Part shown: positions 32,546-42,862 of the stretch, piece after piece
Layout: every line of letters begins with the position of its first letter
How positions within the stretch are numbered: the first letter of the stretch is position 1
Assembly (NCBI GenBank): GCA_030374805.1
Contig: JARGSG010000218.1
Span: 124,001-188,000, forward strand
Length of the DNA: 64,000 bases
Direction of reading: 5' to 3'
Origin: Gracilaria gracilis
Lineage: Eukaryota; Rhodophyta; Florideophyceae; Gracilariales; Gracilariaceae
Notes under the pieces: model-generated
Seen by the model: only the letters and a program-made list of their open reading frames with translations
What the model was told of the DNA's origin: nothing
Databases searched by the model: none
Program-made: the position numbers and the translations under genes

Positions 32546-33292
32546 ATGGCGCTGCCGTCGCTTTCGGTTGTTGTCGCGCTAGTAGTGCTGCTCGTCGGCA
32601 CGCCCGTGGATGGAAAGAACCCGTGCCATGAAGACAAGGGACTGAGCGGCCGCGGCGTGACCTGCACAGGCGTTTGGCTGCCGCCGCAGCTGTGCGACAA
32701 GTGCATGCTCAAGCCGTTTCTGCCGAACGGTAATTTTGGCGACTGCAGTTCCATATACGACTTGACTGATATCGCTTGTCAGCAGCAGCTGTTAATATAC
32801 GCTGAAGCTAATCAGCACTGTGACCCGGTGCGCTACGAGCAGACCAAGGACTTTTCAAACTCGTTCAACCGCATGCAGCTGGACTACTTTGTGTACTCGC
32901 TGTGCGAGCAGTGCTGCGATTGCGTGCCGTTCGGCTCGTCGACCGCGCAGTTCGAGGAGCGACAACAGGCGGGCACGCTGCTCAGCGTGTACAGGGGCAA
33001 CTGTCCGGCGCACGCACACTTCGACGTTTGTCGCATTTGGCCGAGGATCAAGTACACGATGAGGCTGGGCAACGGGAATGCGACGAGGCACGAGGAGTGG
33101 CCTGAGGCGTGTCCCTTGCTCAAGACGTGGATTGCGTCGGACGCCGGGGACGACTGGGGCTCGCGGCCGTCGGTGAGTATGGATGGGCGTATCGCCAGAT
33201 TTCTGGGACAGCTTCTGGGCGACGCTAGCTGTGGCACGGAGGGTACTTGGTTGCAGTGCACGGCGTTGGAGGACGCACAGCAGCGACTGTGA
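32546..33292 (+). CDS. Small secreted cysteine-rich protein, unknown function
   Basis: About 248 residues from the ATG at 32546; another in-frame ATG lies at 32519. I chose the second because a clean signal peptide (MALPSLSVVVALVVLLVG) starts there and its context CACAAATGG is better. The mature protein has 16 cysteines, including the cluster LCEQCCDCVP (about residues 120-129), no further membrane segment and one possible N-glycosylation site (GNAT). The even cysteine number suggests a disulfide-stabilised extracellular or cell-wall protein. I do not recognise the family. No intron is apparent. Confidence 0.75.
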   Translation: MALPSLSVVVALVVLLVGTPVDGKNPCHEDKGLSGRGVTCTGVWLPPQLCDKCMLKPFLPNGNFGDCSSIYDLTDIACQQQLLIYAEANQHCDPVRYEQTKDFSNSFNRMQLDYFVYSLCEQCCDCVPFGSSTAQFEERQQAGTLLSVYRGNCPAHAHFDVCRIWPRIKYTMRLGNGNATRHEEWPEACPLLKTWIASDAGDDWGSRPSVSMDGRIARFLGQLLGDASCGTEGTWLQCTALEDAQQRL

Positions 33293-33868
33293 CGGTGATG
33301 GTGGAAACCTGACTCTGCGAGAACCACAGGAGTTGTTTGCCGTTCTGAAAAGAGATAGCTTCAACTGAAGCTTTACAGCCGTTTATTCGTAGGAAGCTGT
33401 ATGGTCCACGATGATTCGTAGGAAGCTGTATGGTCCACGATGAAGAAGAGGAATGTGATGGCGGCCGAACCGCATACACCAACGTCATAACTTATATATG
33501 TATTTCTCGTTGTGCATGGAACGTCTTGTCGAGAGCGAGCGACGGCCCTCGGCCCTGCCCTCGACCTGCGTCTACTGTAAACTATTTCAAATTTCAAATG
33601 CTTTTGGCTCTAGTAATCATATTATGAGCAGCAGTGCTCCATATTTCAATTTAAACTTGATTGCCGTAGTGTAAATACTTTCTTATGACATCTCAAGTAT
33701 TACTAATACCTCTCACTTCTTCATCGGAAGCATGAATGGTTACTTACAGGCCGCGCCAACGAAAAAATGTCAAGGCAAACTTGTATCTTTATTTCTGAGT
33801 GCTTTTGTTAGTCCCAGTTGGGACCCCAGCAATCCAAAGCTGAAAAGAGCAGCTTAATTCATAAACTC
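33293..33868. other. Spacer between convergent genes, with a 29-bp tandem duplication
   Basis: Holds the 3' ends of two convergent genes. A 29-bp unit beginning ATTCGTAGGAAGC is present twice in tandem without change (33385-33413 and 33414-33442). Nothing else seen. Confidence 0.8.
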
Positions 33869-36112
33869 TCAAGTTATGGTAAGTAGCTCATCCCAATTAC
33901 GATCTCCACGCCTTCGCAGCGCGGCCATAAAACTGTCCCACGGCGCCGATCCAGAGTTGTCCTCCACCAGTACATGCACGCTCTTGGAGATGTCCTTGAG
34001 CTCAGCGGTGTCGAGTGTCACCACCAGAACGTGGTCACCACCAGCCGATGCGTCCAGCTCAATTTCTGCTTGTTCACTCGCTCCTGGCTCAACCGTTCCC
34101 ATCCGAATAACAGTCGCGTCAAGGACGCCCTCTCCTGAAGCCCTCAAAGTCACGTCTGTGAGCGGCATGCGGAACGAGTTCACCACTGTTAACCGAGCGC
34201 GAGCCGTCTCATTCAACTCAATGCTATTTGGCGCGGAGACTTGTAGTGCGTCATCCCCGTACAGACGCACGATGCACTCTTCGGCCCACGACTGATCGCT
34301 GGTTTTGACCTTGGCCGAATTGGTGAACTTGATTGTGTGCACGTCATTTGCCAAGTGCTTCATGTACTGTTCAGCTGTTACTTCCACGGAAAACTCCGAG
34401 CTAGTTCCTGCCGCCATCTCGACGTCCTCCATGTCTTGACCGAGGCGAGCCACAGCAGCTCCGGTGTAGCGAGTGGCGCGATACAGGCTGCTGAAATGCA
34501 CTTGGGCCGCCGTCGACCCTCCGTTGGATGCGCGAATCGTCACTATAATCGAATCCCCCACCTTAACGCGCGAAGGGAACAAAAGCTCAAATGAGACCTC
34601 GTTCAAGTTTGAGAGCGCGCGGGGCTCGTGAAGCGCACGGCTGCCAGCAGAGAGATTATTGGGAAGAGCACGGGTGCCAGCAGAGAGACTGTTGGGAAGC
34701 GCACGCGTGCCAGCGGACGAACGGTTTGCAAGCGCTTCTCGTTCTTCAGGACTGCCCTCCGCAAACTTGTACTTCAGCGTGACATCGTTGCGGCGGTCGG
34801 ACCAAACCGATTTCGTGCTGATTACCTTTCCCACGTGGCGGGTGTTCTTCCCGCGCAGCTCGAACTGCGACGTTCCCTGTCGCTGCCAGTGGAACAGCAC
34901 ATCCGCGTTGACCTCGCCGATCACAAAGTCAGTGTCGTACTGGAGCGAGATGCCACGCTTGATAGCGGCCAACGGCGCGGGCCCGAGCTGAAACTTGTGC
35001 ATGGAGCGCTCCTGCGGCGTAGCGTCAAGCACCTGCCAACCATCGAACGACACTCCGTGGCGGCGCTCGTCGGCGGCGAGGTCCGCACGCTTCATCCACC
35101 CCTCGTTCCACACGTGGAAATTCCACACGCTGTCGACGGAGCGATGCTCGATCATATCACCCTGTGTATCGAAGTAGAGGTCCACTGCGCGGTTATACGG
35201 GCGGTCAGTGTCGTGCGCGGAGTTGAAGTTACTGATTGTGCGACAGGGTAGCCCTAGAGTGCGGCACAATGATGTGAGCACCGCACCGTACACCCAGCAT
35301 TGCGCGTAGCGCACTGGCACGCGCGAACGCCAGAATTCGGTGATCAGCGGCACTGAGCCGGTCCATGCGGTGGGTGGTGTACCGTCAGCATAGTTTCCAT
35401 CCCAGCGGCCCACAAGGAGGCCATTGTCTCGGTCGTTGTGGTTCACTAAGGCAGACAGGTGGCGCGACACGGTCACAGCGTCGCCGCGCTTCTCCATGGG
35501 CATACGATCCAGAAAACTGATGGCGCTTAGCAGCACTATGGGATTAAACTGGCCATAGTCCCAGGCTGCGGGGTAGTTGCTATCGGCAGAGCCACGCCAA
35601 ATCAGACCCTCTTCTTTGAAGACATATTCTTTGCGCTCGACATCCGATTGCATGTATACATCGTCGCCGGGCACGAGCGGGTTGAACAGCACGGCGAGCT
35701 GTAAGCTATCGTTGCCGTCAGAGATTTCGTACAGCCCGACGGGGGCAGTGGGCGAGATAGCCAACTCCCGCACATCGGCACCAGCGTATATGAGCGAGAA
35801 GTTAGAAGCAGGCGCCCGTACTGAAACGGTAAAGGAGGCATATGCGACGTTATGGCGGTCGCTCGGGTGCGCGTGCTTCAGCGAGATGCGCAGCGACTGA
35901 GCGCGCGTGCGGAGGCGGACGCGAAGCCCGCGGCGCACGATTGGCAACGACGTGCGGTACTTGTCGGTTTGGTGCGCGGCGCGGAGCTCCGCGATAGGGG
36001 CGGCCAGCGATAGTGGCATGGCGGTGTGGGAATGTGTTTCGCGTCGGTGCGCGGTGGGGAAGAGTGGCAATCGCGAGTGGGGAAGGGTAGCGCTTTTAAG
36101 GAGCCGGGACAT
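33869..36112 (-). CDS. Transglutaminase, animal type (protein-glutamine gamma-glutamyltransferase)
   Basis: Up to 747 residues in one exon. It matches the animal transglutaminase core: catalytic Cys in YAQCWVYG (residue 272 from the first ATG), followed by LGLPCRTISNFNSAHDTD; catalytic His in WNFHVWNEGW (333); and Asp in GWQVLDATPQE (363). The order and spacing fit vertebrate TG2. An N-terminal beta-sandwich (about 35-165) and two C-terminal beta-barrel-like domains (about 505-747) flank the core. The linker at about 463-496 holds three copies of an 11-residue Ser-Ala-Gly-Thr-Arg-Ala-Leu-Pro repeat. The enzyme would cross-link proteins by Gln-Lys isopeptide bonds, normally Ca2+-dependent. No signal peptide. 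A second start at 36017-36019 fits better with a TTAAAAG (about 36092-36098) as TATA-like element, so the N-terminus is uncertain. Confidence 0.92.
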   Translation of the reverse strand: MSRLLKSATLPHSRLPLFPTAHRRETHSHTAMPLSLAAPIAELRAAHQTDKYRTSLPIVRRGLRVRLRTRAQSLRISLKHAHPSDRHNVAYASFTVSVRAPASNFSLIYAGADVRELAISPTAPVGLYEISDGNDSLQLAVLFNPLVPGDDVYMQSDVERKEYVFKEEGLIWRGSADSNYPAAWDYGQFNPIVLLSAISFLDRMPMEKRGDAVTVSRHLSALVNHNDRDNGLLVGRWDGNYADGTPPTAWTGSVPLITEFWRSRVPVRYAQCWVYGAVLTSLCRTLGLPCRTISNFNSAHDTDRPYNRAVDLYFDTQGDMIEHRSVDSVWNFHVWNEGWMKRADLAADERRHGVSFDGWQVLDATPQERSMHKFQLGPAPLAAIKRGISLQYDTDFVIGEVNADVLFHWQRQGTSQFELRGKNTRHVGKVISTKSVWSDRRNDVTLKYKFAEGSPEEREALANRSSAGTRALPNSLSAGTRALPNNLSAGSRALHEPRALSNLNEVSFELLFPSRVKVGDSIIVTIRASNGGSTAAQVHFSSLYRATRYTGAAVARLGQDMEDVEMAAGTSSEFSVEVTAEQYMKHLANDVHTIKFTNSAKVKTSDQSWAEECIVRLYGDDALQVSAPNSIELNETARARLTVVNSFRMPLTDVTLRASGEGVLDATVIRMGTVEPGASEQAEIELDASAGGDHVLVVTLDTAELKDISKSVHVLVEDNSGSAPWDSFMAALRRRGDRNWDELLTIT

Positions 36113-38538
36113 GGATGGAGGGGGAGCACTGAAGTGGCGCTTTGGGGCCGCAAAGTGGAAGGTGCCTTGCGAGTCGAGTTGCGTTATATCTACGCACGTA
36201 TTTTACAACAGTGAGCTTGAGTAATTTACACCAGTGATGATCTTGGGCTAGATCCCTTCAGAAAGGCCTTGGGAAACCAATCCGAAGTCCTTCGATGTAA
36301 ATTTTGATAATGCTGTGGGTGATAGTTTGTGCGATACAACCGGGGCGGTACGTTATGTGGTCTATGTGCCAGCAATCACATGAGCCAGCACACGGTCTAG
36401 CTAGTAACATACGACGTCATCATATGGACACTAGATCAACAACGGCAACAGCAATGCAAAGAAGTCGTTTTTCGTCTGGGAAATGTGTCCTGCTACACGC
36501 CCATTGGTTACCTTCACCTTCGAGGGTTTTGTTGTACCTTCAACATCCCTCGACCTCAATTCCATGAATTAGTATACACCATATGTGTAACCGCCCGCTT
36601 TAGTGAGATATCACTTCAGAGAGCTAATGATTCCATTAGCTTGGGTAGGCGCTCCTGAACCCTTCATCCCGCTGGTACTTACTGACTCTCACCTCTGCTG
36701 CCATTTTCGACAAACGCCATATCGCGTAGTAGCATCGATATCGATAAAAAAACGTTTTCTGAGACTCCTCCTCAGCCTCCCCGTCTCACGAAACTTCGTG
36801 AAAGTGATGCGGTACATCCCTTTTCTATGGTTTGTTATGGTTCGAAACGTGCCACAATTAGTGTTGGTGCCGTTTGCACCCTTGGCTACGAACAAGTTTT
36901 ACGACCGGCGCGGGTGAGAACATACTTTACTTTGCCCGGCAAATGAACCTGCGGTATGCCAGGCGATGGGGCTGTCGGTGTTCTTCTCCGAATGCGCTGA
37001 AATTTTTAATTGACATTGTGTTTCCTCAAATTTTGCCTGTTTGGATACGTCCAAAATATTTGAAGAGAGAGACATGTTCTGAGGCGGGGAAGAAGCTGAT
37101 CAAGGACGAAAACCTGGAGGGGGCGAAGGACTGAAAGTTGATCAAGAAGTCTAAAGCGGATGAGGGTAAGACAACGGTCTATCCTTGTCAGCTTAGTACA
37201 GTCTCGAGTTCCAAGTGGGTTTCGTTAAAAGAGCGGAGAAGTGGGTGAAGAGACGCCCAGGTTCAGTCCAAGAAAGGCAGTTTCCGGTCTCCCTCGGGCT
37301 CATAATTAGGACTTAAGACAACTAATTAAAAGGTGATGCTCGATGCAATTAGGCCCATGCATACGTGGAGAACATTAAATGCGAAAAGCTTTCATGTACT
37401 ACTGACCGATTTCTGGCGTTCTTTCAGTAAGCAGCAAACCATGACATTTCAGAGATTCTTATAAGATGTTCCCATTTCAAAAATGACAAACACACATTGC
37501 GTTCCCTGTACACGTACCACAAGGCAGCAGTTTTGTGCAATTTGTCTGCGTTCTATTGGAGGTCAACATAACCCTTTTGAGACGGAAAACTTATGACTAT
37601 CTCAATAAAGCTGTCAATATGATTGGGTAAAACACTGTTTGACACTATAGCAATTGGCTTCTAGTTTGCCAAGTGTCAATTTTTGAAACCCTTACTGTAA
37701 TACGAACGCACGTGTAGGGCCACGAAGAGTCGTCGCAGACAGTCTACAAGCTACTTCCAAGCTCTGTGCTAGTTATTGAATAGACATAGGCATTCTAGAC
37801 GTATCCATTACAGCTGTAGATAGCAGTATAAAACGTGATGGAGGCTGCTCTCTTCCTCTGAGAGTGAGCCAGACCTTCATCATCACCTTCAGTGTTACAC
37901 TTACTCTCTAGCGATCACCATCGAGACTCGCTCTAGGAACAACGCTGCATGCTTTGGCACCGTCATGCGCACGACGGTCGAACATGGGACGTTTTCGATG
38001 GTAGGGCGACGGCGATGATCCTGTTCTCTAGATGTAAGTGCAGGGTGTTAAACTGGATATGAGATTTGTAGCCATCGAAGGGAAGCAAGTAATAAGAATT
38101 ATCTGTTCTCCGCTTTTTGGTCTCTTCACTGAACTGCGCCCAGTCGAAAAAGATCGCGTTGTTAACCCCGGGGGTGGGAGAACATCATGCAGGGTTTACA
38201 ACAAACTCTCCAGAACCACAGCACCTCAACCGTTTCCCTATGCACATATATTTTCGAAATGCTGTTATCTAGAGCTGCAGTAATATTTTTCATAGAAGTC
38301 CACCCTTTGACTATAAATTGCCCATCCTTCGTACTACGAGCTGCATTGCCTTGTCTCTAAATTTGTTCTTTTGTCCCCATGAATGTATCTTTTAACAACT
38401 GGTTATTCTGTTGACACCCTTTCTGGCTTAGACGGACGCGGAAAAAAAATAGATACTCTAAAATGTTTACAAACAGTCTTGCTTTGCTTCGTAAAATCTA
38501 CTACCGTAAGCTTTCAACAATCCCTAACTGGTTTCAAA
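36113..38538. other. Noncoding spacer
   Basis: About 2.4 kb without a supported gene. Open frames are short and lack domains. It contains a TATAAAACG at about 37827 (plus strand) with no coding sequence obviously attached. Confidence 0.5.
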
Positions 38539-39348
38539 TTACCCTCTAGCTCCTGGCGTTCCTCGACCAATACCGTGCGTATTCCTCATGTGCCTCCGCA
38601 GATGTTCTTTTCGAACAAAACGTCTCCCGCACAGCTCACAGCCAAATCTGCGTTGCTGTGGTGTTACATGCGATTCCAAATGTACATTGTAATTCCCTCG
38701 ATTGGAAGTTCTGTAAGGGCAATGCGGACAGGTATGCACACCCCCATTGCAAATTATGAAGTGTATGCGACTGTCCTTCGTATCTCTGCAAACGGGACAC
38801 CGGGTCCTCGGCTGGTAACCGTGTGGGGTACTCTGTTGGAGAAGGCCACTGGGCGATCGTTGAGCTTGCGTCTGAGAGCCGCCTACACTGTCACCGGCAC
38901 CAACCATGTATGAAGCTCCCGCCGAATTGAACGGAACCGGCGCTCCTCTCGGAGCTTTCGGCAGTGGGCGCCCAGAGACTGATCTGCGAGCCGAAGTCTG
39001 AGTTCTCACTGTCCCTGCAGAGGCAACCGCCGGAACAGCAGCCTGCTCCATCGGCGCTCTTCTAACCCCCGAACCCGATACTGTACCTTGAGAAAGAGCA
39101 CTGACACACATATTTTGAAGCTCGTTCAACGTAGCAGCATCACGAGCCTCCCTTGACTCGTTTTCAGAAGCGACGTGAGCAGCGCCTGCTTGTGTAATTC
39201 CCAATTCGTTTGGTGGCTGGTTCCTTGTCTGCCTCTGACGTTTTTTTGTTTTTTTCTCTGCTCCTCCTGAGCTAACCCCAAGGCGGTTTCCAGCCCTAGA
39301 CGGCCTCCTGCCATCGCCTCCAGAAGAATTTTGGTGATAAGAGCTCAT
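38539..39348 (-). CDS. C2H2 zinc-finger protein
   Basis: 269 residues, single exon. The N-terminal two thirds is low-complexity (Ser/Gly/Ala/Pro-rich) with a basic KKTKKRQRQ that could serve as nuclear signal (about residues 32-40). The C-terminus has a CPVC...C...H segment (about 184-206), an atypical finger CPHCPYRTSNRGNYNVHLESH (about 207-228) and a canonical C2H2 finger CELCGRRFVRKEHLRRHMRNTH (about 237-258, Cys-x2-Cys, His-x4-His). Likely a nucleic-acid-binding regulator, but two to three fingers do not show its target. Confidence 0.82.
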   Translation of the reverse strand: MSSYHQNSSGGDGRRPSRAGNRLGVSSGGAEKKTKKRQRQTRNQPPNELGITQAGAAHVASENESREARDAATLNELQNMCVSALSQGTVSGSGVRRAPMEQAAVPAVASAGTVRTQTSARRSVSGRPLPKAPRGAPVPFNSAGASYMVGAGDSVGGSQTQAQRSPSGLLQQSTPHGYQPRTRCPVCRDTKDSRIHFIICNGGVHTCPHCPYRTSNRGNYNVHLESHVTPQQRRFGCELCGRRFVRKEHLRRHMRNTHGIGRGTPGARG

Positions 39349-41489
39349 GAATGGATACTGTTGTTACAACAAAGGTTGAAGTTCGTTTAACACAAGGGTG
39401 TGACCAACTAGAAGAGTCTAAAGCACTTTGCTGTTGCTGTGGTGGAGTTAAAAGTCTATTTTTGTAGTGGGTCTCAAAGATTTAGACAATAGTTCTTGGC
39501 AGACACTTGATACGTAATAAAATGATCAAATGCTGCAATGAATATGGCTTGGCAAATTTCATACCGAACTGCATCATGAAGAAATTCTCTAAGCAATGCA
39601 TGAATTGTATTCTTCGTTTCAATGACTTAAGACTGGGTACATTACTAGAGCATCACTTCCGTGATTTGGCCAACTCCAAACATTTACAGTAGTTGACATC
39701 AAACCTCAAACTCATGAAAAAATGGAAACTGAATTATAATTTGAATAGAGACACTCTCAAACTCAAAAAGCGCGTGGAAAATTTATTTTGGAAACAATTT
39801 TTTGAAGAACGTATATCTGGGTACAATCTCTAGTGGCTGTTGACCGACTGGGGAACAGGGAAAATGCAGCTTGGGCTGCTATTTCTGTAGTATTGAGGTA
39901 ATTACATTAGAATACAAGCAATGAATGCAAATAGTATCTATCTGTATAACGGTATGTAAAAAACATGTTTTCAAAATTATGACGATTTCATTATGTCTTA
40001 CATTTTAGACGTAACGCTTTGTGATATATGAAATGCTGTGTTTATGTAGAATATTCTACAGGAGAGTAATCGTTTCATGGAGAATTTCTTCTTCTTCGTA
40101 GAGATCGATACTACTCAATATTATTTATTTAGAGATTCGTTTCATATTTGTGCTGATATGTGTTTTTATTCATGAAGAACGAAGTGCTATGTTTATGTGC
40201 TATGTTTATATAACGTGGTGTAGTTTAGAAAAAGAAGCCAAAATCGTGAAAATTTGTACTTATTTTTATCGCTTAAAACAAGCAATCTGCAATGCACTTG
40301 CGTAAAAACTACTGTGGGTGACGTTGGGGCTTCGCCGACTATCTAGGTCGAAGTTCATACTGGAGCTGTGTGGAGGGGTATCCATCACAAGCAAAACACA
40401 ATCGGCACCGGAGGCTGCCTCGTCCGCCCAACTGTAAGAAAACTACACCCAGTGACCGCATTCAATAGATCTCCCTAATGGTTTATCTTTTTCTCCGCAA
40501 ATACCTACAAATTGCAGTATGACAATATTTTACAGAAAACCAGCGCTTTGAAAAGCAAGGTTTTCGAAGAAGGAGGTCACGAAGCTCTTCTGAGAGGGTT
40601 TGTAGATCAGTTTTTAAAATTTATGTTTTGGATATGAGGGAATATAAGTAAGCAACAAAGAATAAACAATTACCTAGTTAGATATAAACGCAAATACTGC
40701 ATCATCACAATATTACTATAGGCAGTTAAAATTTGCTACTAAATTTATAGGTCCTCTGAAAAGCAGTGGCACGGCTGCTACGGTATATTTGTTACATGTT
40801 GTTGAGCAATCCTTTAGGAAAAGACTATAGGCCTAGAAACAATTTGAAGGTCAAACAGGAGATATATCCAAATTGATGCCATATACGAGATATTTGTTTT
40901 TGTTTTCCTTCAATTTTAATTTGTCGGTATAGCTTGATCCATTGTAGGAGTTTTCGCAAAAATGAAAGCGAAATGCACCGTGTGACACATGGATTTCTAA
41001 GGAACGAAGAACTGGATTTATTTGAACGAGAGTGACGGGAGGCTCCGGGAAAAAGCCCTTAAAACGAGGTAAAGTGTCACATGTCACTGTCTTTTAGACA
41101 CCTAACTTGAGAAAGACATCCGCAGTAACATCTTGTCGAAATAAAGATGTCCGTTTTACCTGTATAGAGTAGAGTATCTAACTTTCTAAGTAATGGACAC
41201 GTTTATTTTGACAAGACATCATACTCCGTTCTAAGCGCTTTTTCCCGGAGCCTCCCACTCAAGTTAATAGTATTATTGAACGATTGGAAAGCATTCAAAA
41301 TTCTGCGTCATCGCAACAGACTTTTATGAGATTCGTTTTAGACTTAAAGAGTCTAGAACTGTTCTGTAACAGGTAAAATCCATGCTTCGCAACACGCTGA
41401 TTTAAACTTTTAAATTTAACACCATAGCTGTCGGCTTAAGCACCAATGCAGCAAACGTTGTTCAATACTCCTTCACACTAAAGACACAC
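39349..41489. other. Noncoding AT-rich spacer with a MITE-like element
   Basis: No supported gene. The inverted-repeat element at 41037-41256 is listed separately. Confidence 0.5.
41037..41256. mobile_element. MITE-like element, 220 bp, with terminal inverted repeats
   Basis: GGGAGGCTCCGGGAAAAAGC at 41037-41056 is repeated perfectly as its reverse complement at 41237-41256, and the inverted match goes on imperfectly for about 12 more bases inward. The interior is noncoding. No clear target duplication. A related GGAGCTCCGGGAAAAGCC occurs alone at about 63661-63678. Confidence 0.65.
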
Positions 41490-42788
41490 TTAAAAGGCAA
41501 CGATTCCCTGAGGATTCATTTCTGGAACATTCATCGGATTTTGGATGAGAGTGAGACTTCCACCTTCTCCGATTTCAAAAACACCAACAGATCCACCAAA
41601 CAGTTGGTACAAGAATTTGCTATCACTTGATAGCCATAGGTCAGTGGGAGACATTCCAGTTGCCCCAACTTCTTCTTCAAGAGTGGAAATTCCATTATCG
41701 AATGAGAACACCGAGATCGAGTTTGACGGCGTATTAGCAATCCAGAAGTTACTCAAGTCATCGGAGAACATAATCCAGCAAGAGTCCATTTGGCCTGAGG
41801 TAACCGATGATCCGACGGGCACGTCAAGTTGCACGGGTGTAAGCTGACTCTCGGCATCAAGCGCCCACGTAGAGACGGAAGAAGCTTGGTCAAGGGGTTC
41901 CCCGCCGTCGGCACCAGCAAAACTACGTACTTCAGGTACAACTACGTACTGCACGCCCCGCGACTTCACAATTTGGAATCCAATTGCAGAAGGAAGATTA
42001 CGACCTTCTGCGTTGCCTAATTCCGTTGATCCTGCGCTCGACACAGGAGAGCTGCTGAGAAGACCAATTCCATTGACGCTGAAGACCACAATTTCTTCAA
42101 CTCTGCCGGTGTCGATCGCATTGACGCTAGTAAACAAGTCTGAGACAACCAAAGATTGACGATCAGGAGAGAATTGAATTCCTGATGGGCGGAAAGTGAG
42201 ATCTCGGCGACTGCGTGGAAGGGGAATCAGCCTTCCAGAAGAGGCTAGGATAAATCCAGAAAGGACACCTTTCTGGGAAGAAACGCCTTCAAATTCACCG
42301 TCTGCGTCCGTGCTGGCAACGTAGACAATGTTTCCAGAGACTGCAATGGTGTTTGGCCCAAATCCGGGAACAGGTTGTACATTGACGAGACGAAGAGAAA
42401 AGTCGCGAAGAACTCTGAAAACAGAAACAGAACTACTTCCCGCATTGACAGCCAGAACAAATCGGTTGTCAGACGTGATGACGACGGAGAAGGATGAGAA
42501 CAGTGGGTCGAAAGATGCTCCAGGAGCGAGAACGGCGCCCTTTCCTCCCGTCCTAAGGGCTGGATCCAGCAACTTCAGGGTACCGTCAGGTCGGCGCGCG
42601 TAGACGACCATTGTGTTCTCAGTAATGTTGTTGGACATGGCATAAACACCACCCACGAATTCGGAGGAGGGTCTTCGTGGTTTGATTAAGCCGGCCAAAT
42701 CGAGGGTGGCGGCTGGCGGGGATGCACTGCAAAGCAGGCATGCGGATAACAAAGCGGCGATGAACAACGGGAAACGAGCCATGGTCAT
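41490..42788 (-). CDS. Secreted beta-propeller protein (lactonase-like fold)
   Basis: 432 residues with a signal peptide (residues 3-22, FPLFIAALLSACLLCSAS). The rest is built of blades with recurring patterns such as SFSVVITSDNRFVLAVNAGSSSVSVFRV, NTIAVSGNIVYVAS, FSPDRQSLVVSDL and DLWLSSDSKFLYQL. This resembles seven-bladed propellers of the 3-carboxymuconate-cyclase/6-phosphogluconolactonase group, but I see no catalytic residue to name a reaction. It ends in a typical blade-closing strand. Two in-frame ATGs lie two codons apart; either works. A TATAAAG lies about 70 bp upstream. Confidence 0.82.
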   Translation of the reverse strand: MTMARFPLFIAALLSACLLCSASPPAATLDLAGLIKPRRPSSEFVGGVYAMSNNITENTMVVYARRPDGTLKLLDPALRTGGKGAVLAPGASFDPLFSSFSVVITSDNRFVLAVNAGSSSVSVFRVLRDFSLRLVNVQPVPGFGPNTIAVSGNIVYVASTDADGEFEGVSSQKGVLSGFILASSGRLIPLPRSRRDLTFRPSGIQFSPDRQSLVVSDLFTSVNAIDTGRVEEIVVFSVNGIGLLSSSPVSSAGSTELGNAEGRNLPSAIGFQIVKSRGVQYVVVPEVRSFAGADGGEPLDQASSVSTWALDAESQLTPVQLDVPVGSSVTSGQMDSCWIMFSDDLSNFWIANTPSNSISVFSFDNGISTLEEEVGATGMSPTDLWLSSDSKFLYQLFGGSVGVFEIGEGGSLTLIQNPMNVPEMNPQGIVAF

Positions 42789-42854
42789 GATTTTGTGTTT
42801 GTAGAGAGGGTTAGAAGGAGGGCGGATGGGTGAAGTTGATCTTGGGTGCTAAGC

Positions 42855-42862
42855 GCGCCCTT
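42855..42862 (-). promoter_or_regulatory. TATA box of the beta-propeller gene
   Basis: Minus-strand CTATAAAG about 70 bp before the ATG, followed by a GC-rich stretch. Confidence 0.6.
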
